From Acidimicrobiales bacterium (GTDB lineage Bacteria > Actinomycetota > Acidimicrobiia > Acidimicrobiales > MedAcidi-G1): DNA of 41,765 bases. Location: the NCBI GenBank assembly GCA_030747595.1, contig JASLKK010000015.1:1-41765 (forward strand), in the 5' to 3' direction. The notes under the pieces are model-generated. The model saw only the letters and a list, made by a program, of their open reading frames with translations. It had not been told where the DNA came from and did no database searches. Shown here in pieces: positions 33,865-41,765 of the stretch; the stretch's first letter is position 1, and every line of letters starts with the position of its first letter. Made by a program: the position numbers and the translations under genes.

Positions 33865-36269
33865 AGGTGCTCCTGTCGTGGCTCCGGGAGTTTGCGCCGG
33901 TGGAAGGCGACCCGGTCGAGATTGGTGACCAGCTCAGCGGTCTGGGACTCGCTGTGGATGAGATGACGATCATCGGCGGGGGACTCGACGGAGTCGTCGT
34001 TGCCCGCGTGCTCGACCTACGGCCCCATCCCGACGCCGATCGGATCCAACTCGTAGACGTGGACGCCGGTGACGGTGAGGCCCTGCAGATCTGCTGTGGT
34101 GCGTTCAACATGTCGGTGGGGGACCTGGTCCCGCTGGCAACCCTGGGTACGACCATGGCCAACGGCATGGAGATCGCCCGCCGGAAGATGCGTGGTGAGT
34201 GGTCCAACGGGATGCTGTGTGCCGCAGAGGAAATCGGGTTGGGTGACGACCAGGACGGGATCATGGTGCTGGAGGGCTCTTCAGCGGATGACGGTCCCAC
34301 GCCCGGAACCCCGCTTGCCGAGGCCCTCGAGTTGGTCCCCGATGTCCTGTACGACCTGGAGGTCAACCCCAATCGGCCCGACGCCATGTCGATCGCCGGC
34401 GTGGCCCGGGACCTGGCCGCCCGTCAGGGTGTGGCGTTCGCCCTGCCCGTGCCGGACGCCACCGAAACAGGCGAGGACGCCGTCGGGCGAATCGGCGTGG
34501 AGGTCCTCGACCCCGACCTGTGCGGCCGATTCGTGGCCCGGGTGGTCGACGGCATCCGGGTCGGGCCGTCGCCTCGATGGTTGGCCAACCGTCTCACCGC
34601 CCTGGGCATGCGCCCCATCAACAACGTGGTCGACGCCTCGAACTACGTGATGTTGGAGTTGGGTCAGCCGAACCACACCTACGATCTGGCTGCCCTTGGC
34701 GACGGTGGCGGAGCGGTCGCGCTCCGGGTCCGTCGTGCGAGCGAGGGAGAGGCGCTGGAGACCCTGGACGGCGAGGTCCGGACGCTCACGGCCTCCGATG
34801 GCGTGATCGCCGATGGGACGGACACGGCGATCGGCATCGCCGGAATAATGGGCGGCGCCTCGACGGAGGTCTCCGACAACACGACGTCGATCCTCCTGGA
34901 GATGGCCTGGTGGGACCCAATGACCATCACCACGTCGTCGCGACGACTCGGCCTCCGGAGTGAGGCCTCGGCCCGCTTCGAACGGGGAAGCGACCCCGAG
35001 GTGGCCGAGCGGGCGATGCGACGATTCGTCGAACTACTGGCCGACGCCGGCGCCACGTTGGCCCCCGGGATCGTGGACGTCCGCGGAAACCTGCCCGACC
35101 GGTCGCCGGTCCGGGTTCGGACCAGCAGGGTGAACGCCCTCCTGGGAACTGATCTGACCCGTGACGAGATGGCGGACCTCCTGACCTCCATCGAGTTCAC
35201 AAACACGCCGGTCGGCGACGACCTGGACGTGACGGTGCCGAGCTTTCGTCCAGACAGCGCCACGGAGATCGACGTGGTCGAGGAGGTGGCCCGCCTCCAT
35301 GGATACGAGCGCATCGCCCGGACGTTGCCCCGCTCCACGATCACTGGAGCTCTGACCCCATACCAGCATGACCGCCGCCGGATCCGTGACGCCATGGTGG
35401 GCCTGGGGCTTGACGAGGTCATGCCGGTGCCCTTCCTGGCCCCCGGCGACCTGGAGCGGGCCGGCCTGCCCGCTGACGGGATCACGGTGACCAACCCGCT
35501 GGTGGCTGAGGAATCGGTTATGCGGGCCTCGTTGCGGCCCGGCATCCTCAAGACGTTGGCCTACAACGCCTCCCATCGCCTGCACGGACTGGGTCTGTTC
35601 GAGATCGGCCACGTGTACAGGACGCCGGCACCGGTGGGTGGCGAGGTGTCACGCCTGCCTGACGAACGGGAACACCTGGCCGTGGCCTTGGGTGGGCGCG
35701 ACGCCGGTGAGGCAGTGGCTGTCTGGTCGGCCTTGGCCGACGCCCTTGACGCCCGTCACTACCAGCTGGTGGCTGACGGTCCGGCTGGCCTGCACCCGAC
35801 CCGTACGGCCCGCATCGAGGTGGACGACCCGTCGTCGGGAACCGTGGTGGTCGGCCATGTGGGTGAGGTTGACCCCGGGGCGCTGGCTGCGTACGACATT
35901 GCCGACCGGGTGGGCTGGTTGGAAGTCGATCTCGAGACCCTTCTGGATCTGCCCCACGGGCAGAGGCCGTATCGCCGGGTGAGTCGCTATCCGTCGTCGG
36001 ACATCGACCTGGCGTTCGAGGTAGACGAGGGCACGCCGGCGTCAGCCGTGGGCTCGTGCCTGACCGCGGCGGCCGGTGATCTGCTGGCAGATCTGTCGCT
36101 GTTCGACGTGTTCCGCGGAGCACCGGTGGCCGACGGCCGGCGAAGTCTGGCTTTCACGCTGCGTTTTCAGGCCGACGACCGGACGCTCACCGATGCCGAG
36201 GTGGCTGCGGTGCGTACGGCGTGCATCGATGCTGTCCAGTCGAACCTGTCGGCCACCCTGCGCGGCTAG
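33861..36269 (+). CDS. pheT: Phenylalanyl-tRNA synthetase beta subunit
   Basis: 802 residues, full length. EMAPII-like tRNA-binding domain at about 40-150 (VVARVLDLRPHPDADRIQL); B3/B4 editing domain from about 200 (GMRPINNVVDASNYVMLELGQPNHTYD); B5 from about 400 (SRVNALLGTDLTRDEM); catalytic-like fold (VMPVPFLAPGDLERAG); C-terminal FDX-ACB anticodon-binding domain (SRYPSSDIDLAFEVDE to TLTDAEVAAVRTACIDAVQ). It pairs with PheS as an alpha2-beta2 tetramer. Confidence 0.97.
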   Translation: MKVLLSWLREFAPVEGDPVEIGDQLSGLGLAVDEMTIIGGGLDGVVVARVLDLRPHPDADRIQLVDVDAGDGEALQICCGAFNMSVGDLVPLATLGTTMANGMEIARRKMRGEWSNGMLCAAEEIGLGDDQDGIMVLEGSSADDGPTPGTPLAEALELVPDVLYDLEVNPNRPDAMSIAGVARDLAARQGVAFALPVPDATETGEDAVGRIGVEVLDPDLCGRFVARVVDGIRVGPSPRWLANRLTALGMRPINNVVDASNYVMLELGQPNHTYDLAALGDGGGAVALRVRRASEGEALETLDGEVRTLTASDGVIADGTDTAIGIAGIMGGASTEVSDNTTSILLEMAWWDPMTITTSSRRLGLRSEASARFERGSDPEVAERAMRRFVELLADAGATLAPGIVDVRGNLPDRSPVRVRTSRVNALLGTDLTRDEMADLLTSIEFTNTPVGDDLDVTVPSFRPDSATEIDVVEEVARLHGYERIARTLPRSTITGALTPYQHDRRRIRDAMVGLGLDEVMPVPFLAPGDLERAGLPADGITVTNPLVAEESVMRASLRPGILKTLAYNASHRLHGLGLFEIGHVYRTPAPVGGEVSRLPDEREHLAVALGGRDAGEAVAVWSALADALDARHYQLVADGPAGLHPTRTARIEVDDPSSGTVVVGHVGEVDPGALAAYDIADRVGWLEVDLETLLDLPHGQRPYRRVSRYPSSDIDLAFEVDEGTPASAVGSCLTAAAGDLLADLSLFDVFRGAPVADGRRSLAFTLRFQADDRTLTDAEVAAVRTACIDAVQSNLSATLRG

Positions 36270-36290
36270 GAGCAAATCCCGCCCCGGCGG

Positions 36291-36296
36291 TACGGT
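36291..36296 (+). promoter_or_regulatory. Leaderless -10 element of the quinone oxidoreductase gene
   Basis: TACGGT, 7 nt before the ATG at 36304, just after the pheT TAG stop. Confidence 0.58.
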
Positions 36297-36303
36297 CGCT
36301 GCC

Positions 36304-37281
36304 ATGCGCGCATGGCAGGTACACGAACTGGGTGATCCGATCGACCGCATGGTCCTGGACGAGGTCGACCTTCCTGTTCCGGGGCCCGGTCGACTGGTGG
36401 TGAACACCGAGGCGGTGGGGTTGGCCTTCCCTGACGTCCTGCAGGTGAGGGGTGAATACCAGGTGAAACCACCTCTTCCGTTCGTGCCAGGCAGCGAGAC
36501 GGCGGGCACGGTGGCTTCAGTGGGTGAGGGGGTGTCCAGCGACCTGATCGGCCGCCGGGTGGTGGCCCTGGGTGGTGGATTGGCCGAGCAGATCGAGCTT
36601 CCGGCTTCGCAGTCCTTCGAGGTGCCCGAGGGGCTTTCGTCGGCCAAGGCGGCGGCTATTCCGATGAACTACTGCACTACGTGGTTCGCCCTGCACGATC
36701 GGGCTCACCTGGCGGCCGGTGAGACGCTGCTAGTCACGGGGGCGTCGGGTGGTGTGGGGTCGGCGGCAATCCAACTGGGGCTGGCTGCTGGTGCCCGAGT
36801 GATCGCGGTGGCCGGCGGACCCGACAAGGTGGCGGCATGTGAGTCCCTCGGAGCCGACGCGGTCATCGACCACCGCGAGGTCGACGACCTGGTGGAGCGT
36901 GTACGTGAGCTCACCGACGGGAAGGGCGTGGACGTGGCCTACGACCCGGTGGGCGGCGAAACGTTCCAGCAGGTCCGGCGGTGCATGGCCTGGAATGGTC
37001 GCCTCCTGGTGGTCGGCTTTGTGGCTGGCATCCCGAAGCTGGCCACCAACCACGTGTTGCTCAAGAACTACTCGGTGGTCGGCGTCCACTGGGGCGCGTC
37101 GTTGGCTCGTGATCCCGAGTCGCTGCCCAGCCAGGTCGCATCGGTGATGGCTTTGGTCGACGAGGGCGCCGTGGATCCGCTACTCCACCCGCCCTATGCC
37201 TTCGAGGATGCCGCTCGGGCCCTCCAGGACATCTACGACCGGCAGGTGGTGGGCAAGGTAGTGGCAGACCTGACGGCCTGA
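36304..37281 (+). CDS. Zinc-free MDR-family NADPH:quinone oxidoreductase
   Basis: 325 residues from the ATG at 36304 (leaderless). GroES-like N-terminal domain (MRAWQVHELGDPIDRMVLDEV, then VGLAFPDVLQVRGEYQVKPPLPFVPGSETAG) lacks the zinc cysteines of alcohol dehydrogenases. The Rossmann domain has LLVTGASGGVGSAAIQLG at about 142-159 and GKGVDVAYDPVGG. The substrate is unknown; quinones or activated alkenes are usual. A terminator-like hairpin follows at 37318. Confidence 0.9.
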   Translation: MRAWQVHELGDPIDRMVLDEVDLPVPGPGRLVVNTEAVGLAFPDVLQVRGEYQVKPPLPFVPGSETAGTVASVGEGVSSDLIGRRVVALGGGLAEQIELPASQSFEVPEGLSSAKAAAIPMNYCTTWFALHDRAHLAAGETLLVTGASGGVGSAAIQLGLAAGARVIAVAGGPDKVAACESLGADAVIDHREVDDLVERVRELTDGKGVDVAYDPVGGETFQQVRRCMAWNGRLLVVGFVAGIPKLATNHVLLKNYSVVGVHWGASLARDPESLPSQVASVMALVDEGAVDPLLHPPYAFEDAARALQDIYDRQVVGKVVADLTA

Positions 37282-37317
37282 ATTGCCGGTTCGGGCTGTT
37301 CGCCGACTCCGGTCGTT

Positions 37318-37340
37318 GGACAGAAGTTGTCCGGATTTTT
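37318..37340 (+). terminator. Terminator after the quinone oxidoreductase gene
   Basis: GGACA (37318-37322) pairs with TGTCC (37328-37332) around GAAGT, followed by GGATTTTT (37333-37340). A further GGACA at 37341 could pair with the same TGTCC, giving two alternative hairpins. Confidence 0.5.
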
Positions 37341-37400
37341 GGACAGGGGTTGCTCTGCGTTCTTGAATTAGTTAGATCAGGCCCCAGAACTCGCCCACAG

Positions 37401-37438
37401 AGCCCCCAGAACCCCTTGATTACAACGGTTTTTGGGCT
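37401..37438 (+). terminator. Imperfect hairpin with a T-rich arm
   Basis: AGCCC/GGGCT and AACC/GGTT enclose CCTTGATTACAAC, with TTT in the 3' arm. It could be a second terminator or part of a small RNA; not decisive. Confidence 0.25.
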
Positions 37439-37615
37439 TCAGAGGTTGTTCACGGCGGGGGATAGAGGTGCGTTGTGTGGCTTAGTCCGTCTAAAAATGC
37501 CGGTTCTTTCGTTGCCAGGGGTGCCAAAAGAGCCTCTCTAACCCTCTGGGTCGGCCGACTGGGTTGATCTCGAGTGCTCCGGTATCCACCAATATGCCAA
37601 GAGTTGTTGCTTAGA

Positions 37616-37626
37616 CTTGAGTCAAG
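37616..37626. promoter_or_regulatory. Possible operator palindrome CTTGA-G-TCAAG
   Basis: Five-base inverted repeats around one base, 84 nt upstream of the TetR-like start. TetR-type proteins often repress their own promoter through such sites. It is short, so chance cannot be excluded. Confidence 0.3.
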
Positions 37627-37709
37627 CCAAGGAATATCGGATCGCTTGCAGAGTCGTAGGGGCTTGCGGGCGGGCGTCTCGGTAGGCCTGGGTGAACTGG
37701 AGAGCAACT

Positions 37710-38363
37710 GTGCACGACGGGCCGCTGGCCGAGAGTGCATTGAGTTCACCGGTTTCGTCGCGGACAGGCGACGGCCGGTCTGCTCGTGGTGCCCGTGAAC
37801 GTGCCCAGAGTCGACAGCGCATCCTGTCGTCTGTTCGTGACATTGCGGCGGCCGACGCTGGTACCGAACTGAAGATCGAGGACATCGCGCGAGTCGCCGG
37901 CTGTTCCCGGGCCACAGTTCACAACCACTTCCCCCACGCGATCCCCGGCATCTTCGAAGCGCTGGCTGTCGAGACCATCGAGACAGCCATCCGCCGTTAT
38001 CGGATTGATTCAGAGAAGTACTCCGGCCTCGACAAGCCCCGGCACTTCATAGGTTTGACTGCAGACGAGTTCTACAGGGCCGGCGATCTAGCCGTCGTGA
38101 TGGTCAGAGCTTCAGTTGACCAGGCCACAGACAGTCCTTGGCCCTGGGGTCTCGGATACCAGACCACGATCGACTGCTACGACGAAGCAGCTGAAGATGA
38201 CGACCTGCCAGGTACATCCGCGGACCTAGCAGAGGTCACACACATCCACTTCTACGGTTCCGTCTACCTGTGGGCGCTCGGCAGACTCGACGGCGACAGG
38301 TTCCTTCAATCCGCGAAAAGCAGTGTTGACCTGGCCTTAAACGCATTGCAGGCCAGCCGATGA
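37710..38363 (+). CDS. TetR-family transcriptional regulator
   Basis: 217 residues from the GTG at 37710, preferred because GGAGAG (37699-37704) lies 5 nt upstream; a GTG at 37692 is also in frame. The helix-turn-helix is SRQRILSSVRDIAAADAGTELKIEDIARVAGCSRATVHNHF at about 39-79. The position normally Tyr in LYxHF is His-Asn here, and the following PHAIPGIFEAL is divergent. The ligand domain is unrecognised. The stop overlaps the start of the giant secreted protein (ATGA), so regulator and surface protein share a transcript. Codon use is less GC-biased than in the housekeeping genes. Confidence 0.8.
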   Translation: MHDGPLAESALSSPVSSRTGDGRSARGARERAQSRQRILSSVRDIAAADAGTELKIEDIARVAGCSRATVHNHFPHAIPGIFEALAVETIETAIRRYRIDSEKYSGLDKPRHFIGLTADEFYRAGDLAVVMVRASVDQATDSPWPWGLGYQTTIDCYDEAAEDDDLPGTSADLAEVTHIHFYGSVYLWALGRLDGDRFLQSAKSSVDLALNALQASR

Positions 38364-41300
38364 AACGTTTCGCTGGCCGCCGGCCCGAGCAGAGGACCCG
38401 TCGTCCTCTTCGCCGTAACAACCGTCTACGGCTTGTTCGGGTATTCCTTGGCGTCACGCTGTTCGCTTCGACAGTGGCCACCCCGGTAGGAGTCTCCGCT
38501 GCTTCAACAGTCGTAGAAGCCGAAAACGTCGGGAAAACCCTTCCGGCTTCAATGTCCAGTCGAACAACCACACGGGTAACCACCCAAACGTCCTCCAGCA
38601 CAGAGTTCTTCGACTGTGAAGGAGACCGAGGCGGCGTGCTCTACCAGGTCATCTGGAAAGAGGGCCCTGATAAGGAGAACCCGTACCCTCTGTCCCCGAG
38701 TAGAAAAAAAGTGTTCTCCCTCAAGGAGTACGACCCGGTCACCGCGAAGTACACCATCGTGGCTGAATACGCGTATGAGGATTTCCTCTATAAGGACGCG
38801 AAGGGGAAAGAACAAAAAGGGAGTAAGGGGAACCCGAACGGCTTGTCCTTAGACCCAGAGGGCCGGGCCTACGTCACCTACTCGTATGACAAGGACAACA
38901 AGTACGTCAGCCTCATACGGCTCCGTCCCGGTGGCGAACTCGGTGGCAAATATCCCTATCCCAGCCACGAGGTCATCGCAAAGCTCCGCGAAAATGACGC
39001 GGGCAGTGACCTCAATGCGGGTACCTACCTCGAAGAGGGCGGGGTTCCCTATGTGATTGTCTCCACCGGTTTCGGCGGGGGTACCAGCATGAAGGTCAAC
39101 CTGGATACGGGAGCCGTTGAGGACTGGAATCTGAAGAAGGGAGAAGATTTCAGCGGCGGGTCGTTGTCAAACGCCAAGGACTACTCCTGGGTTCCTGAAG
39201 GAATCAAGTACAGGGGTGAGACCTACAACATTGTGGGGCTCGTGATGGACGGTGATTCCGGTCATGTGCTCCTGGCCTCGTCTGACGACAGCGTTCCGTA
39301 TGCGAGTGCGACGGTTTCCGCCCCAGCGGGTGAGGGCTCCGATTACGTGGGCACCTACGGGGCTTCGTTCAACTTCAAGCCGGGTGGCCTCGGCAGCGAC
39401 GAACCAAGCTTGGTGTTCTTCTCCAACAACGGCAACAACAACGGTGGAGAGGGTTTCCTGACCCAGTTGACCTGGGACGACTCTGATGGTGACGCTGCCG
39501 GCTCGTTCGCCTTGGGGACTATCGGGGATACGCAGGAGACAAGCAACAACGACGGTGGAGGATGCCCGTTCGCGGATCCGCCGACGACCTTGGGGCCAGT
39601 CGTGGTGTGGCCGCCGGATTGTGTGCTCGACAACCCCACGGCAATCGGTTCGAAATTCCCGCTGAAGATCACCAATACGAGCGATAAGTACGCCACCTTC
39701 TACGTCACCGTCAACGTCAACGGCCGGGCACAGGCAATCGTTGACGATGACGGTGGCGAATTCGGGCGCGAGCGGGCCTCCGTAGAGATCGCCAGTGGAG
39801 TCACGAAGGAGTTCACGTTCGACATCGAATGGGGCGACGAGTGGGAGGCCGAAGTCGAACTCAACGGCGAGAAGCTCGCCTTCGACCCGACCGGGGGGGT
39901 CCTCAACGAGGAGGCATGTGGCGGGGAGCCCGTTGACGACGGAGTCTTCCTGCCGACGGCAACGTTGTTGTCAGTCATCTGTGCCGTAGACGGTGGTAAG
40001 GCCGACGTCACGGTCACTCTGGACAACATGGAATCGACGATGGACGTCGAATTCGTGGTCACCAGCACCATCGGCGGCGTTGTCGAAGAGGAGTTCGCCG
40101 GCACGGTCAATGCCCGCGACAGCAAAGAAATCGAGATTCTGGTTCCCCACGGAAGCGAGTGGAGCCTGGAGTGGGAGGCGTCAGACCCGAAAGACTCGGG
40201 AACTCGTACGGAGCGCGTCGGTCTTCCCGTCAACGGTTCTGAGACCGCGAATTGCCCGCCGGACGATGTGTTCGAGCCCGGCGCGGACGTCATCGACTTG
40301 GACTGCTCAGAGCAAGGGCCGCCCCCTTATGAAGTGACGGTCACTCTGGACAACATGAAATCGACGATGGACGTCATATTCGTGGTCACCAGCACCATCG
40401 GCGGTGTTGTCGAAGAGGAGTTCAACGACACGGTTGGAGGCGGGCTGCCTGAGACGGTCAATATCTCGGTGCCCGAAGACGCCACCTGGTCGGTTTCGTG
40501 GCAGGCCACAAACAGCCAGAATTCGTCCGAAGTGGAAAAAGGAAATATTCCGGAGAGCGGTTCGAACCAGGCCGACTGTGTGGGTGACACGGACCCGGAG
40601 ATCATCGGGAACGTCTACGGCTACGTATGGGCAGATTGGGACAAGTCCGGAACCCGAACTGAAATCAAAGATGGCGCCGAGGAGCATGTAGCCGGAGCAG
40701 TCGCAACCCTTACGAACACCACCGACTATTTCGACGAAGAGGGGCAGGTTCTCTACGGGCCCGGCGGGTACGTGGAAATGGCCACCACCGGCGACGAGTC
40801 AGAGGGTGGCAGCGATGCCGGTGACTACCGCTGGTTCATCTCTGACGTGCCAGTCGAGGACCAATCGGGAAACATCCAGCAGTACACGGTCCAGGTTGAC
40901 TACGCCGGAGCGACCTTCCCTTCCGGGTTCACCCCGGCTGGATACACGGTCCAGCACAACGAGGACAACGTCCTTGCTGACGAAACCGACTCGGACGTCG
41001 CACCGCTGGCTGGAAGCATCGGCGAGTCCGCACCGTTCTCCCTCGTCGAGAATCTGGACGAGCACCGAGTTGACGCCGGCGTCGTCACCGACATCGCCTT
41101 CGAACCGACAGCCGAAGTGACGATCGACTGCGATTCGGGAACCGCGCAGATCACCCTTGACAACACCCTGTCAGCGGTCGACGCCAACTTCACGGTCGAC
41201 GCGTGGGCCGGAATCCGCAGCGACGAGAACCGACTCGATGGGTCGGGAACCCAAGTAGTCACCGGTGGATCAAGTACCGACTACGAGCAGGCCATCGCGA

Positions 41301-41765
41301 CTCCCGCCGGCCAGGTGCTCCTCATCCGGGTCACTGCGATGGCCTGGGAGGATGGAAAGGACCTCGGTCTCGGCTCGTTCCAGGTCTGGGACCAGTCGGT
41401 TTCCGACGCCCCGGCCCGCTTCTGCCCGGCGATTCAGGTCATCGCGACGGACTGCCCGCCAACCGTTGTCCTTGACAACAGCCAATCTGAAGTCGACGTC
41501 GTCTACTTGTTGACCACCATGATCGACATCACCAACTCGGCAGGAGAAGACGAAGTACGGGTAGCTCCCCTCACCGTCGAGCCATACGAACTTCCGACGC
41601 TTTCGGAAGGCGCAACCTGGCACCTGGAATGGGTGATCACGGATCCGGACGACTCAGATCGTCGTTATGAGGGCACCATCCCGGCGCCGTCAGGTACCGA
41701 GTTCCATCAGTTCTCTGTTGACTGTGAGCCGCCCCCGTTTGAACCGGTCGTCGAACTTGAGACGG
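38360..41765 (+). CDS. Giant secreted repeat protein with SdrD B-like module (C-terminus beyond window)
   Basis: From the ATG at 38360 the frame is open to the window edge: 1135 codons, no stop. It starts with an Arg-rich n-region and a hydrophobic core (VRVFLGVTLFASTVATPVGVSA), a signal peptide of about 48 residues. Residues about 80-420 form an acidic domain rich in Gly, Asp, Ser and Asn, unrecognised. From about 425 to the edge come modules beginning near a Cys followed by VTLDN..S..DV.F.VT and ending GATW-LEW..DP.DS....IP.SG....C: at least four, perhaps five copies, the second and third nearly identical. Between the third and fourth is an SdrD B-like domain (GNVYGYVWADWDKSGTRTE to VDAGVV). 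Exported and acidic; a surface or matrix role is inference. Confidence 0.85.
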   Translation, partial: MKRFAGRRPEQRTRRPLRRNNRLRLVRVFLGVTLFASTVATPVGVSAASTVVEAENVGKTLPASMSSRTTTRVTTQTSSSTEFFDCEGDRGGVLYQVIWKEGPDKENPYPLSPSRKKVFSLKEYDPVTAKYTIVAEYAYEDFLYKDAKGKEQKGSKGNPNGLSLDPEGRAYVTYSYDKDNKYVSLIRLRPGGELGGKYPYPSHEVIAKLRENDAGSDLNAGTYLEEGGVPYVIVSTGFGGGTSMKVNLDTGAVEDWNLKKGEDFSGGSLSNAKDYSWVPEGIKYRGETYNIVGLVMDGDSGHVLLASSDDSVPYASATVSAPAGEGSDYVGTYGASFNFKPGGLGSDEPSLVFFSNNGNNNGGEGFLTQLTWDDSDGDAAGSFALGTIGDTQETSNNDGGGCPFADPPTTLGPVVVWPPDCVLDNPTAIGSKFPLKITNTSDKYATFYVTVNVNGRAQAIVDDDGGEFGRERASVEIASGVTKEFTFDIEWGDEWEAEVELNGEKLAFDPTGGVLNEEACGGEPVDDGVFLPTATLLSVICAVDGGKADVTVTLDNMESTMDVEFVVTSTIGGVVEEEFAGTVNARDSKEIEILVPHGSEWSLEWEASDPKDSGTRTERVGLPVNGSETANCPPDDVFEPGADVIDLDCSEQGPPPYEVTVTLDNMKSTMDVIFVVTSTIGGVVEEEFNDTVGGGLPETVNISVPEDATWSVSWQATNSQNSSEVEKGNIPESGSNQADCVGDTDPEIIGNVYGYVWADWDKSGTRTEIKDGAEEHVAGAVATLTNTTDYFDEEGQVLYGPGGYVEMATTGDESEGGSDAGDYRWFISDVPVEDQSGNIQQYTVQVDYAGATFPSGFTPAGYTVQHNEDNVLADETDSDVAPLAGSIGESAPFSLVENLDEHRVDAGVVTDIAFEPTAEVTIDCDSGTAQITLDNTLSAVDANFTVDAWAGIRSDENRLDGSGTQVVTGGSSTDYEQAIATPAGQVLLIRVTAMAWEDGKDLGLGSFQVWDQSVSDAPARFCPAIQVIATDCPPTVVLDNSQSEVDVVYLLTTMIDITNSAGEDEVRVAPLTVEPYELPTLSEGATWHLEWVITDPDDSDRRYEGTIPAPSGTEFHQFSVDCEPPPFEPVVELET
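40010..40423 (+). repeat. Recent 87-bp direct repeat within the secreted protein gene
   Basis: Positions 40010-40096 and 40337-40423 match at 83 of 87 bases, 327 bp (109 codons) apart. They encode the TVTLDNMxSTMDVxFVVTST part of two consecutive modules. The flanking parts of the modules have diverged much more, so this segment was recently duplicated or gene-converted. Confidence 0.9.

Larger units (their letters stand above)
37341..37709 (+). other. AT-richer intergenic region upstream of the TetR-like gene
   Basis: About 370 bp with clearly lower GC than its neighbours and no convincing gene, tRNA or CRISPR. It holds a CCCCAGAAC direct repeat (37382, 37404), an imperfect hairpin (37401-37438), a short palindrome (37616-37626) and the probable promoter of the regulator-secreted protein pair. 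It marks the change from housekeeping genes to lower-GC accessory genes. Confidence 0.6.

Noticed and set aside
36076-36303. Upstream extension of the quinone oxidoreductase frame into pheT
   Set aside because: The extension overlaps the pheT FDX-ACB domain in another frame; family homology begins at the ATG 36304.
37350-37541. 63-codon open frame in the AT-richer gap
   Set aside because: No start signal, no recognisable protein pattern, and it crosses the hairpin sequences.
37282-37709. Possible tRNA, tmRNA or attachment site
   Set aside because: No cloverleaf-compatible sequence with a TTCRA arm and acceptor pairing, no tmRNA tag and no integrase in the window.

Overview
The window is a high-GC actinobacterial chromosome segment. 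The order aroK-aroB-aroQ-pepQ-efp-nusB / pyrR-pyrB-pyrC-carA-carB-pyrD-pyrF / mihF-gmk-rpoZ-coaBC-metK-priA / def-fmt-rsmB / ribD / infC-rpmI-rplT-pheS-pheT is the housekeeping backbone known from Mycobacterium and Streptomyces. Actinobacterium-specific members are mIHF, a degenerate PriA, PAMH-type CoaBC and an infC with an acidic tail. The acidic secreted repeat proteins and divergent sequences fit an environmental, perhaps marine, member of Acidimicrobiia; that placement is inference.

Layout. 1-1950 (minus): the N-terminal part of a secreted protein with six beta-propeller (SBBP) repeats and Calx-beta-like repeats, running off the left edge. 2212-7125: shikimate genes (aroK, aroB, aroQ), an Xaa-Pro peptidase, efp, nusB and a GNAT acetyltransferase. 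7140-16245: a complete UMP biosynthesis operon headed by pyrR, with a PyrR-binding hairpin over the ribosome binding site and an intrinsic terminator inside the first codons. 16302-22234: mihF, gmk, rpoZ, coaBC, metK, priA. 22257-23421 (minus): two methyltransferases, divergent from def-fmt-rsmB (23446-26097). Then a dienelactone-hydrolase-like gene (minus), mog-ribD, hisG, a DUF1844-like gene (minus), infC-rpmI-rplT, an rRNA methyltransferase, pheST and a quinone oxidoreductase (to 37281). After an AT-richer noncoding stretch, a TetR-like regulator is coupled by a 4-nt overlap to a giant secreted repeat protein that runs off the right edge.

Three structural themes cut across the genes. (1) Transcription units starting with aroK, mihF, def, the divergent methyltransferase, the hydrolase, mog, hisG and the oxidoreductase all have a TANNNT -10 element 6-7 nt before the start codon: a leaderless promoter grammar without visible -35 boxes. 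Two divergent pairs appear to use overlapping, symmetric -10 elements. (2) Adjacent genes are mostly joined by NTGA overlaps. Where a gap exists it is often filled exactly by a tiny ORF whose start overlaps the upstream stop and whose stop overlaps the downstream start (aroB-aroQ, nusB-GNAT, methyltransferase-SpoU, pheS-pheT; weaker at rpoZ-coaBC and metK-priA). infC is preceded by a 7-codon ORF ending on its start. These 'bridge mini-ORFs' look like a device for keeping ribosomes terminating and reinitiating across gaps, and are my best candidate for an undescribed system. (3) infC appears to start at AUA, and pyrR seems to combine translational repression with transcription termination.
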